A stretch of DNA of 64,000 bases from Carex sylvatica. Taxonomy: Eukaryota > Streptophyta > Magnoliopsida > Poales > Cyperaceae. The notes under the pieces were generated by a model that did not search any database, was not told the origin of the DNA, and saw nothing but the letters and a program-made list of their open reading frames with translations. Position numbers and translations under genes: made by a program. Shown here piece after piece: positions 20,072-30,417 of this stretch (the first letter of the stretch is position 1; the number at the start of each line of letters is the position of its first letter). The stretch lies in assembly GCA_964058845.1 (NCBI GenBank), contig CAXKVR010000118.1:22501-86500 (forward strand). The letters run 5' to 3'.

Positions 20072-20428
20072 ATGGCCAAGCGGAGAAAGACTAACGAAGG
20101 AGGAAAAACTTTAAATCCTCTGTCTTCTCAGAATAAAATCAAGGGAGAAAAGACTTTGAATTATCCATCTCAGAGTAAAACCAAGGGTGGAAAGACTTTG
20201 AACCCTACATCTCCTCAAAATGAGATTAGAGAAGAAAGAGATATAGCCACAATCCATACCGACTTTCTGAAGTGCTCAATTTGCTTCAATCCCATGTACT
20301 GTCCGTTTAATCAAGTAATTACTTTTTTAATATTATTCTCTGGAAATTTAAATCTTCCTTCTTTCAGTTTGCCAAAAGCTCCATCGAATTTCAAGTTTAT
20401 TTGGATTATGGCAGAATTTTTTATTTGA
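20072..20428 (+). pseudogene. Captured fragment resembling exon 1 of a SINA-like RING E3 ligase
   Basis: The frame begins MAKRRKTNEGGKTLN and has three imperfect tandem units of 14-15 residues (GGKTLNPLSSQNKIK, GEKTLNYPSQSKTK, GGKTLNPTSPQNEIR). It then reads FLKCSICFNPMYCPFNQ at about 20264-20314, matching the beginning of a SINA-type RING (C-P-I-C-F-x-P-L-x-x-P-V-F-Q). The next bases, GTAATTAC, look like a splice donor; the rest of the RING is absent and the remaining residues read into intron-like DNA. A host gene piece inside a CACTA element is well precedented. The match is short and the assignment tentative. Confidence 0.45.
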
Positions 20429-21867
20429 TATAAGGATTAGGCCCGAATTTTTTATCTAATATAATTTATTAAAATAATTTAAAAAATAATTTGTAAGATA
20501 ATTTAAGAAATAATTATTTTTAGTATCAATTTCTAAGAAATAATTCTTTTTAGTATCAATTTTTAAGAAATATTTTTTTTTCAAAGATTTTTGGTTATTT
20601 TTTAAGAAATATACTTTTAGGATCGGTTGTCTATAAACAACCGATCCTGACAGTCTACTATCAGGATCGGTTTTTTATAAACAACCGATCCTAATAGTGC
20701 ATATGAAAAGTTAATTCAGTCCCAATATTGTCAGAATCTCGTTTCTCTTCCTCTATCGCCTCTCTTAATTAGCGCAGCAGCTATTTCGCCCTAAATTATT
20801 ACTTCAGCTATCTCACCTCTCTTTTCTGAGGTACATTTGATCATCTCTTTTCTCAAGTTTGTTATTACTAGTAGAGCACCATTTTTTGGCTTTATAATTA
20901 ATTCGGTTCAAACCCTAAATCCTAAATCCTATATATATATGAGAAGTGAGTTATGATCCGGCCCGCTCAAAATCTAAACCTTATAGCCTTGATTCAGCTC
21001 TTTTGTTAGTTCCACAAGCTTTTAATTATAAGTTTGAATACCTAGCATCTTTTCATTTCCAGTTTTTTTTTATATGTGGAGACTTGGATGCACATGCATA
21101 TATATATATAAGCATATATGCTATATATGAGGTAATATATGAGCTACATATGAGTTATTCTTTATATGTAGAGATTTTCTTTATAAGTTTGAATATCTCT
21201 TCTTATTTCAGGATTAATTTTTGTATGCACACGCTTTTGAGTTTGCTATATATATGCTATATGAGCATTTTTGTTATTTCAAGTTGTAGGATATATAACA
21301 TGCATGTTATGTACATCTCTTAATTAGGTTCCGATCGATGGTTTAATTTTGTAGATTGGCTATTATTGAGATATTTGGTGCAGCGATATATTTTCATCTC
21401 ACTCGATCCGTCATCCAAAGAAGTTGTAAGTACAACCTAGAAGTTTCATGTTTAATTATTTTTGTGCATTAATTAATGTGTTTTTTTTTGTAAGAGATGT
21501 ATTTATATTTGCTAGCTAGTATGTAGCTAGAGTACTGTCTTATGAGCCACAACCGCATTATTAATGCCTTCAGGTCATGATACCCGTTCAAAATTAATCC
21601 ATTAGGGATTAATTTTGAATAGTCCCCGTTTTGGGACTGCTCTCTGAATACTTTGTCTCATTTAGGATGTGGCTTCGGGAAAACTAAGTGGAAATGCTGC
21701 CGAAATTTTCTTAAATGCTAAAACACGACTAACATGTGGCCACTACTGAGACAAAGTATTCAGAGAGTGGGATAGGATGGTAACCCGACCCCATGTAAGC
21801 CATATTGTGAACAGAACTAAGCTCTCCAACCTTGTTCTTAATTAATTGTGTTTTATTATAATTGCAG
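20429..21867. other. CACTA 2 region upstream of the transposase
   Basis: Contains two hairpin units at about 20620-20696, AT-rich DNA, and two strong inverted repeats: 14-bp perfect arms with a 5-nt loop (21587-21619), and 21-bp perfect arms at 21640-21660 and 21747-21767. The sequence TAATTGCAG directly before the ATG at 21868 looks like a splice acceptor, so this is probably leader plus 5' intron. Confidence 0.6.
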
Positions 21868-24800
21868 ATGGGCCGCAGTTGGATGTACGAAGTATCACGT
21901 CTATCTGATGAATATATGACAGGTGTCGAGGAATTTATCAGAGTTGCTACGGAAGATATGGCGAATAAGGGGAGTGCACTGATGTCGTGTCCTTGCCGTG
22001 ATTGTAACAATGATCAAAAATTCTCCAACTCGAACCAAGTGAGGAACCATTTAATCCGTCGTGGATTCAAGCAAGGATATAAGTGTTGGTTATGGCACGG
22101 TGAGAGTTTGCCAACCGACATAGGTACTGGTACTGAGCATCAGAAATACCATACCGGTAGAAATGACGGGAATGATCTACGGGGATTGGAAACCGATGTA
22201 GGTGCTCGCACTGAGGATCAGGAATACCATACCGAAGAAAATGATGATATGGTGGTAGATAGATGTGATAATTTTGATCAAATGTTACGTGATTTAGAAG
22301 AGGATTTTGATAATGATAAGCAGTATTGTTTATTTGAGAATTTGTGTGAGGATTCTAATAAGGAATTGTATCCTGGTTGTTCTAAATTTTTAAAATTGAA
22401 AGGTGTATTAAAATTGTATAACCTTAAAGCATCTAACGGTTGGAGTGATAGAAGTTTTACTGAGTTATTACAAACTTTAAAAGAAATACTTCCGGATGGA
22501 AACGAGATACCACCAAATGTTTATGAAGCGAAGAAAATATTGTGCCCAATGGATTTAGAAGTTCAAAGAGTACATGCATGTCCAAATGATTGTATATTAT
22601 ATCGATCCGAGTATAAAGATCTTCATGAGTGTCCAAAATGTGGTGTATCACGTTACAAACCAAAGCAGTTAACCGGCGATAAAAGTGATTACAAACCGAA
22701 TAAAGGGCCTCCGGCAAAAGCATTGTGGTACCTCCCCGTGAAACCGAGATTGAAACGTTTGTTCTCAAATGCTAAAGATGCAAAATTAGTGCGTTGGCAT
22801 GCAGATAACCGAAAAAAAGATGGGAAATTACGGCACCCCGCTGATTCTCCTCAGTGGAGAAATATTGACAGAGAGTTCCCCGAATTCGGATGTGACCCTA
22901 GAAATCTTAAGCTTGGGCTGAGTGCAGATGGAATAAATCCGCACAGTAGCATGAGCAGCAAGCACAGCAGTTGGCCGGTTTTATTGTGCATTTATAATCT
23001 TCCGCCTTGGTTATGTATGAAACGCAAATACATCATGTTGACCTTGCTCATATCAAGACCCAAACAGCCCAGGAACGACATAGATGTGTATCTAGCGCCA
23101 TTGATCGATGATTTAAAAGAATTATGGCAACCCGGAGTGCAGATATTTGATGCATACAGCAAGGAGAAATTCACTTTACGGGCCATGATTTTCTGCACCA
23201 TTAATGATTTTCCGACTTATGGAAATTTGTCGGGTTACAGTGTCAAAGGAGAGAAAGCATGCCCTGTTTGCCTAGACGATACAGTCGATGTGTGGCTACC
23301 TAATTCCTCTAAAAATGTGTACATGGGTCATCGTAGATTTCTTCCTGCCAACCATGCACACCGAAAGAGAAAGAAAGAATTCAATGGAAAGACCGAGAAT
23401 ACCAGAGTAAATTATCCGTTGACCGGTAAAGCTGTTTATTCACGAGTGAAGGATATCAAAGTTCAATTTGGGAAATTTAAAAAAAAGGTGGTGAGAAAGA
23501 AAGGGGCACCGAAAATTAGTTGGAAAAAGAGGTCAATATTCTGGGATTTACCATACTGGCAGCACTTAGATGTTCGACACTGTCTCGATGTGATGCATGT
23601 GGTTAAAAATGTGTGTGATAGCCTAGTTGGAACACTATTGAATATTCCGGGTAAGACTAAGGATGGTATCAATGCTCGGAAAGACATGCAATTCCTGAAC
23701 ATACGGTCGGATCTACAACCAGCAGAGAAGGAAAGAGAAAATGGGAAATTTTGTACGTATCTAAAACCTGCAATGCATACGCTGTCGAAAGCAGAGAAAA
23801 AAAGCTTATTGGAATGCCTTCACGGTGTCAAAGTTCCATCTGGATATTCTTCGAATATTAAAAACTTAGTTTCACTGGAAGATTTAAAATTGACAGGAAT
23901 GAAGTCTCATGACTGTCATGTTTTAATGACACAGCTTCTTCCTGTTGCAATTCGGGGCATATTGCCAAAGTGTGTTAGGCAGACCATCACGAAGCTTTGT
24001 TTTTTCTTTAATGCCATATGTTGCAAAGTAAGTGATCCCGATATGCTAGATGCTCTGCAGAAGGAGGTTGTTGTCACTCTTTGTCATCTTGAAATGTATT
24101 TTTCGCCGTCTTTTTTTGATATCATGGTTCATTTAATTGTTCACCTAATTAGAGAAATTAAGATGTGCGGACCTGTTTTCTTGCGGTACATGTATCCGTT
24201 CGAGAGATACATGGGATTGTTAAAGGCATATGTCAGGAATCGATATCGGCCTGAGGGAAGCATCGTAAAAGCTTATGCTGCCGAAGAGGTTATTGAGTTT
24301 TGTACTAATTATATGGATGATGTCAAAGCTATAGGCATTCCTAAATCTCGGCACGAGGGTCGACTTCATGGGGTAGGCACAATCGGTGCGAAATTAATCG
24401 AGCCCGATAGTACAATGATGTCACTAGCACATTTTCATGTTTTGCAACACCTCACTGACGTTCATCCTTTTTGGGATGAGCATATGACTCTCTTGCGGCA
24501 ACAGAATCCTAAGAAAACCGACAAGTGGTTAATCAGCGAACACAATAAAAAGTTTGAAGGATGGTTTACACGGAGAGTCGTGCAAGCTCCAGAGGGAGAA
24601 AATATTATAGAAACTGTGAAATTATTGGCTCTTGGTCCAGTCCACGTCGTGAGGACCTTCCAAGGATATGACATCAACGGGTACACATTTTACACAAGAA
24701 ATCAAGATTCAAAGAGTACCGTGCAAAACAGTGGAGTGACGTTAGTAGCCGTTTCGAGTGATTTGTCAGATCCTAAAGGTGCCGGACCATCGCATGCATC

Positions 24801-25233
24801 AATGTCATATTACGGGTTTGTTGAAGAAATTTGGGAGGTAGATTATAGAAAATTTAACATTCCGTTATTTATGTGTAAATGGGTCGATAACCGTAGGGGG
24901 GTTAAAGTCGACGAAGATGGTTTTATTCTAGTGGATTTCAGTAAGGCTGGATACAAGGACGATCCATTTATACTTGCAAGACAAGCCACGCAAGTGTTCT
25001 ATGTTACTGATCCGGCCGATCGTTCAAGACATGTTGTCCTCTCTGGTAAAAGACGTATCATCGGGATTGATAATGTGGAAGACGAAGAAGCGTACGATCA
25101 TTTTGATGAGATACCACCGTTTTCCATTGGCATGACATCTTTACCAACCGGTGAGGATAACAAGACAAGTCACACGCGCAACGATCACAATGAAGGAGAA
25201 TGGATTGAAGTTCCCACTGGCAATAATCCCTAA
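21868..25233 (+). CDS. tnpD: CACTA TNPD-type transposase
   Basis: A single uninterrupted frame of 1121 residues from ATG 21868 to TAA 25231-25233. N-terminal zinc-finger-like transposase-associated domain (about 1-77: C-P-C-R-D-C...H-L-I-R-R-G-F). A second cysteine motif H-E-C-P-K-C-G near 252. Transposase_21 core with L-S-A-D-G-I-N-P (about 350), H-C-L-D-V-M-H (about 573) and the region around F-E-R-Y-M-G-L-L-K (about 777), candidates for the D, D, E catalytic residues. DUF4218-like part around 700-820, DUF4216-like part around 978-1050 (YGFVEEIWEVDY, PLFMCKWVD). The ATG directly follows an AG acceptor-like site; I chose it over an in-frame TTG at 21862. In CACTA elements this protein cuts and joins the ends. 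It looks intact. Confidence 0.93.
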   Translation: MGRSWMYEVSRLSDEYMTGVEEFIRVATEDMANKGSALMSCPCRDCNNDQKFSNSNQVRNHLIRRGFKQGYKCWLWHGESLPTDIGTGTEHQKYHTGRNDGNDLRGLETDVGARTEDQEYHTEENDDMVVDRCDNFDQMLRDLEEDFDNDKQYCLFENLCEDSNKELYPGCSKFLKLKGVLKLYNLKASNGWSDRSFTELLQTLKEILPDGNEIPPNVYEAKKILCPMDLEVQRVHACPNDCILYRSEYKDLHECPKCGVSRYKPKQLTGDKSDYKPNKGPPAKALWYLPVKPRLKRLFSNAKDAKLVRWHADNRKKDGKLRHPADSPQWRNIDREFPEFGCDPRNLKLGLSADGINPHSSMSSKHSSWPVLLCIYNLPPWLCMKRKYIMLTLLISRPKQPRNDIDVYLAPLIDDLKELWQPGVQIFDAYSKEKFTLRAMIFCTINDFPTYGNLSGYSVKGEKACPVCLDDTVDVWLPNSSKNVYMGHRRFLPANHAHRKRKKEFNGKTENTRVNYPLTGKAVYSRVKDIKVQFGKFKKKVVRKKGAPKISWKKRSIFWDLPYWQHLDVRHCLDVMHVVKNVCDSLVGTLLNIPGKTKDGINARKDMQFLNIRSDLQPAEKERENGKFCTYLKPAMHTLSKAEKKSLLECLHGVKVPSGYSSNIKNLVSLEDLKLTGMKSHDCHVLMTQLLPVAIRGILPKCVRQTITKLCFFFNAICCKVSDPDMLDALQKEVVVTLCHLEMYFSPSFFDIMVHLIVHLIREIKMCGPVFLRYMYPFERYMGLLKAYVRNRYRPEGSIVKAYAAEEVIEFCTNYMDDVKAIGIPKSRHEGRLHGVGTIGAKLIEPDSTMMSLAHFHVLQHLTDVHPFWDEHMTLLRQQNPKKTDKWLISEHNKKFEGWFTRRVVQAPEGENIIETVKLLALGPVHVVRTFQGYDINGYTFYTRNQDSKSTVQNSGVTLVAVSSDLSDPKGAGPSHASMSYYGFVEEIWEVDYRKFNIPLFMCKWVDNRRGVKVDEDGFILVDFSKAGYKDDPFILARQATQVFYVTDPADRSRHVVLSGKRRIIGIDNVEDEEAYDHFDEIPPFSIGMTSLPTGEDNKTSHTRNDHNEGEWIEVPTGNNP

Positions 25234-26156
25234 ATTTTTGTTGGTATGTCAAAATATAAAAATATAAAAAATGTGATTTATTATTATTTCATATCGTTGA
25301 CTTAAGAAATTTTTCTTTTTTCAGGATGCATTGAAACACTAGACAATGAAAAGCATGCATGCAAGTTATATATTCTGCAATGTTTCTTGTAACTTATTTA
25401 TTTTCATGTTATATGTAAATTTATTAGCTTATTTTTTAATTTTTTAATTTTTAATGTTACTATTTAGTATATACGTATCATCTGGTAAAATATAACACAT
25501 ATACATTCTGACTTTCATTTTTAAAAGAAGTATACATGTACACACAAAAATATAAACCACACATATAGGGAAGAACACCATCTGGATCGGTTCTGGAGGT
25601 AGGAACCGATCCAGATGGTGTTTTCCCTATATTTGTGGTTTATATTTTTGTGCATTAATAAATTACTTCTTAAAAATTCTAGAAATTTTTTTTAAAATAA
25701 ATTATTATAATGAGAAATGTTAAAGAACATTACTCTCTAAAAATTATTTCTAAAAAAATGCTTTTCTTCATAAATTATCTAGTTAAATGTAAGCTACAAA
25801 TATTTGTCATATCAAATAAGATTTCAGGAGAAAGTACTACAATCATGGATGCCGTGCATGGGAGGCCTGGACATAAAAGAAACATGAAATTTATTTAGTT
25901 TTGAAATTTTCAAACCACTAAAAATAATAATCAAATAAGTTTTAAAATGTAATTTATATATCAAAATATGATAACTTATTTAAAAAAAATATATTTAAAA
26001 AATCATTTATATATCAAAATATGATAACTTATACATATAATATCATAACATATACATTATTTATAAATTATATAAGTTATTTGTAAATTATTTTAAAAAA
26101 TAACATTCTAAATATCTGATAACTTATACATATTTATTATCATATTTAAATTTAAT
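25234..26156. other. CACTA 2 intergenic DNA after tnpD
   Basis: 3' UTR-like AT-rich sequence. A long inverted repeat lies at about 25569-25640 (GGGAAGAACACCATCTGG...ACCATCTGGATCGG inverted), built on the same GGATCGGTT motif. From about 25900 the DNA is strongly A/T with ATATCAAAATATGATAACTTAT repeated twice. No gene. Confidence 0.6.
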
Positions 26157-26160
26157 AGAG

Positions 26161-26790
26161 TATCAAGATCGGTTCTCACTACAGAACCGATCCTGATGCC
26201 TATCTGGATCGGTTCCTTACTAAAGAACCGATCCAGATAGGCATCAGGATCGGTTCTGTAGTGAGAACCGATCTTGATACTCTATTGGGGGCACCGTTTT
26301 ATTTTTAAATTTAAAAAAAAATTAAAAACGTATCAAGATCGGTTCTCACTACAGAACCGATCCTGATGCCTATCTGGATCGGTTTCGTACTAAAGAACCG
26401 ATCCAGATAGGCATCAGGATCGGTTCTGTAGTGAGAACCGATCTTGATACTCTTTTGGGGGCATCGTATTATTTTTAAATTTTAAAAAGAATTAAAAAAG
26501 TATCAAGATCGGTTCTCACTACAGAACCGATCCTGATGCCTATCTGGATCGGTTTCTTACTAAAGAACCGATCCAGATAGGCATCAGGATCGGTTCTGTA
26601 GTGAGAACCGATCTTGATACTCTATTGGGGGCACCGTTTTATTTTTAAATTTAAAAAAGAATTAAAAACGTATCAAGATCGGTTCTCACTACAGAACCGA
26701 TCCTGATACCTATCTGGATCGGTTTCTTACTAAAGAACCGATCCAGATAGGCATCAGGATCGGTTCTGTAGTGAGAACCGATCTTGATAC
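26161..26790. repeat. Four 170-bp tandem repeats, each holding a 120-bp palindrome
   Basis: Units begin at 26161, 26331, 26501 and 26671, an exact 170-bp period. Each opens TATCAAGATCGGTTCTCACT and closes with its inverted copy 120 bp later; mismatches between arms are few. Each palindrome contains three nested GGATCGGTT/AACCGATCC pairs. A 50-bp A/T-rich spacer (CTATTGGGGGCACCG...) joins units. The array lies just upstream of the TNPA leader exon. Confidence 0.92.
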
Positions 26791-27129
26791 TCTATTAGGG
26801 CGCCGGTTCACTTAGCCAAAATTTGGAAAAAATTTGAAAACCGTGGCTTCCCTTCCTCTTCTCCTCAAAACCGTGGCCTCTCCTCTCTTCCTCTTCTCCT
26901 CAAGCACTTAGCCAAAAATTTCACAAGTTTCAAAACCCTAGCTCCGCCGTGGCCTCACAAGTTTCAAAACCGTGGCCTCTCTTCCTCTAGCTCCACCGTG
27001 CGTCTCTCTTCCTCTCCTTCTCAAAACCCTAGTCCGTCGGCTCGTTCCACCCCGCCGTGCGTCTCTCTTCCACCCCACCGTCGGCTCGTTGGCTCCGCCT
27101 CCCTCTCCTTCTCAAACTCGGGTAAGTCC
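26791..27129 (+). promoter_or_regulatory. Probable promoter and leader exon of the TNPA/ULP1 gene
   Basis: CT-rich sequence with repeated CTCTTCCTCTTCTCC blocks and AAAACCCTAG motifs, common in plant 5' leaders. At about 27122 the bases CGGGTAAGT form a strong splice donor. The next good acceptor before the coding start is GCTTCAG at about 30415. I infer a leader exon spliced to 30416. The ORF 26972-27178 is probably not coding. Confidence 0.45.
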
Positions 27130-29815
27130 TGTCACACCCCGCGGCCCCACGAGGCGTGACGGGTGCCTCCTGCCGTAGACATACGGTTGCCCGTATGCCT
27201 ACAAGGCAAGTACGATATAAAAGAAAGTAAAACACAACCAAACAAACAAACAAATAACTAAGAAAAACAGTTCATAAATCCCAACTGGTCAGGTAATATC
27301 ATACAAAATCCGTATCTCGATGGATACGTATCACCAAATGACATAGAGAACACATATATATATACAATCAAAACATAAATCTATACATGTCTCTAGTCAC
27401 AATACCAGACAGCTAAGCAGCGGTGAAAACCAGGCCTACCGACCTCGTGTCTCTCTCGGATCCGCCGAACCGGTACCTGAAAAATTAACCCAAAAGAGGG
27501 GATGAGAATTGAATTCTCAGTGCGATAAATTGCCACAAATCGTCCCTGGACTTGCAATCAAAGATTATATTCAAAAAGTAAACACAAATAAAGCTCAAAT
27601 CAGTTTATAATCATATATAAACATAAATGCACAAACCCGACAACATTTATCCAAATGAAATCACAATTCAGGAATTGCCAAGATGAAATTCAAGCACACA
27701 ATATTTGGTTTAACTCGATTTCAGAATATCTGGTAGTAACTACAGATGTTCCACCAAACTGGACCCCAATTCGTTCCCATTCATCTGTAGGGTTACAGAC
27801 ACCTACAGACGGCTGTACCAGGTAAAACCTTTTCTCATGACACTCATCTGTAGTTACAGGCTTAACTGTTTAATTAAAAGTCTGGTTCCAATTCATATCC
27901 GGAAAATCCATATAAATCCAATTGAACATCCAAACGCATACCCCCTGGGTAATGCCTCCGATACACAGTCACCCATAACCAAAATCATAATACAAAGTCA
28001 CTTACCCCTCGTCCCAACCGGTACTGGGAACTGCCGAGGGCCAGACGATCTAAAGCTTTAGAACACTGAGCGTCAAACGTCCATGCATTAGACTTTGACA
28101 AATCTGGATTCACCCCCTGGGTGACGTCATCACGGTGGATGACCATAATACCATATCCACCAACCGATGGTGATATAAAGCACGGTGACTTTAATTCCAA
28201 AATCAGATCATTCAGATCAACACAAATAATAACCATACCAGCATGCAAATCAATCAGATGAAAACAATTCGAGTTTCACTTTATTTGGGCAATGCAATGC
28301 ACATGAATCAAAACACAGTTTAATTACATGAATCAAAACACAGTTTAATTTCTGAATATAAAATATCAGACAAGTCCAGAAACCCCGCACCTGAGTAATA
28401 GCACGCTCGACTAAGGCTCAGGCGTCTCGAACGACCCAGAAATCCTTTGCCTCGTATGATTACCACCTATTTTACACGTTAAATTCGATTAACGCGTTCG
28501 ATTAATATCTGATAATTAACACCATTACCAAACCCTAATTCGAATTCCAATTCAATCGGTAGTTCTGAATAAACAACATGAATCGATATGTTTTACGAAG
28601 TTATAACTCGATTAATTTCCGAATTTCTCGAATTTCACACACAAAATACCACAATTCATTTCCATTACGACCGAACCCCAAAACCCTAGTTTAATTCCAA
28701 ATTCCACAAGCAAATCAATCCGATTATCGAGTTATAACGTTTCAAATCAAATTCGACTTCGAATTTCACCAAAATATAACAAATCAAATAAAATTAGGGT
28801 TTCCAAGAGAAAAGGAAGATAAATCGTATCAACTATCACAAATTAACAACTAATTGAGTTAGAACTCGATTATGAAACCCTAATCACAAATTTCAACCGA
28901 AATCATAACAAATCGAATAACTCGAATAAATTAGGGTTTTTCAAGAAATTACCAGGGAGAAATATATACCAAATTGAAGCTTTCTAATCGATCAAGGATC
29001 GTCAATTCAACTCGAATCTCGATTTTCCGGTCAGTTCGATCAGTTTCCGCGTTCAATTTCTCTCTCTCTCTCTCTTTCCCTTTTTGCTTCGGCTCTAACC
29101 TAGCTTTCCCGAATTTCCTTTCAATTTTACGGTGAAATGAAAGAAGAAGAAAGATATTTTGTTTTAATAATTGGAATTTTGCAAATATACCCCTCCATTT
29201 TCATAATATTACCAAACTTTGATAATTTCACAATTAAGCCCTTATGTAAATGTTTAATTTCACAAATAAGCCCTTATGTAAAGTTTTATTTCAGTAGAAT
29301 GATAATAAGAAGAAAGGTTTTAATTAATATTTAGAAATTTGCAAAATAACCCTCAAAAATAGCAAAAATACACACCAGTGCGGATCACTCATCCGCACTG
29401 CGGATCTATCCAGCCGCACTTACTACGCAAATAGCAAACATACCCCAGTGCGGACCGATCATCCACACTGCGGATCCGTCCAGCCGCACTCACGGCGCAG
29501 AAAAAATGTCCGAGCCTAGTGCGGACGCACTGAGGCCAGTGCGGATGCTCCCATCCGCATTCAGTACTTAGCGAAATTTTCAGAAGAGTACAGAACTCAC
29601 CCGCAGTGCGGTTGCCCATCCGCACTTCCATCCGCACCCAGAGGAAATTGCAGCCGTTTATTAAGGAACTTGTCCCAGTGCGGGTGAAGCCACCCGCAGT
29701 GCGGGTCATCCATCCGCACTGGACCGTTTTTCTATATTTATAATTAAATTCTTGACGCCTTAACTCAATTAGTCAGTATAAAAATATTTCCTTACGTTAT
29801 CATAATGTCACATTT
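27130..29815. mobile_element. LTR-like insertion in the TNPA leader intron
   Basis: It begins TGTCACACCCCGCGGCC, a start found in many large plant LTRs, just after the splice donor. About 2.7 kb without coding content follows. LTR-typical blocks include GGGGATGAGAATTGAATTCTCAGTG-like text at 27498-27522 and duplicated CATCTGTAG...TTACAG segments (27781-27860). It probably ends near ATAATGTCACA at 29815. It could be a solo LTR or a LARD-type element. I found no target duplication, so the right boundary is uncertain. A motif related to the Athila palindrome, CATACGGTTGCCCGTATG, occurs at about 27179. Confidence 0.45.
29376..29721. repeat. Cluster of GTGCGGAT/ATCCGCAC inverted motifs
   Basis: About ten pairs or half-pairs of CAGTGCGGAT and ATCCGCACTG lie within 350 bp (for example 29376-29400, 29450-29490, 29536-29560, 29700-29721). 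It is GC-rich in an otherwise AT-rich region. Spacing is irregular. Confidence 0.8.
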
Positions 29816-30417
29816 CCCCTCTCCCTCTCCCTTTAACAAAATCAATTTAGTAGGAATTGTTTAGAAATTTTGAAAAATTCGGATTAGAAATTATTGTTAG
29901 AAATAATTATAAATTGTTGCTAATTCGGTTTATTAGAAATTATTACTAATTTGGTTTATTAGAAATTCGGCTTACAAACTCATAATGTTGCTAATTAGAA
30001 ATTGTTGCTTATTACAACTTATTTAAAAAATTAGTACCAAGGCTTATTACAAATTGTTAGCAATCCTCTTATTTGCTTATTAGAAATTGCTTATTTGAAA
30101 TTGTTAAACTTTGATTGTTCACCCTAGCTACTCAGGTATACTTGGTACCAAGGCATTGTGAGAATTTTATATGGTATTGCTCAAGTATTGGTAATTTAAT
30201 TTATTTGGCATAGAGTTAACCCTAGTTGCTAATTCGGAATATTGTTAACCTTAGTTGCTTAATTGAGTTATAATCAAAATATTGTTAAACCTTTTTACTC
30301 AAATATGCCTATTTAATTGTTCCAAATGATATTGCTAATTTTATATGGTATCGCTCAAGTATTATCAAATTTTATTTGGCATTGAGTTAATCCTAATTGC
30401 TAATTCTTGCTTCAGAT
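29816..30417. other. Remaining TNPA leader intron
   Basis: AT-rich with degenerate repeats of AATTGTTGCTAATT and TTAGAAATT. It ends in TGCTTCAG, a good acceptor two bases before the ATG at 30418. Confidence 0.55.

Noticed and set aside
26161..26790. Evenly spaced repeats resembling a CRISPR array
   Set aside because: Units are 170 bp with conserved spacers and the genome is eukaryotic. They are CACTA internal repeats.
27130..29815. Calling this a complete solo LTR with defined ends
   Set aside because: The start is typical, but no 5-bp target duplication was found and the right end is uncertain.
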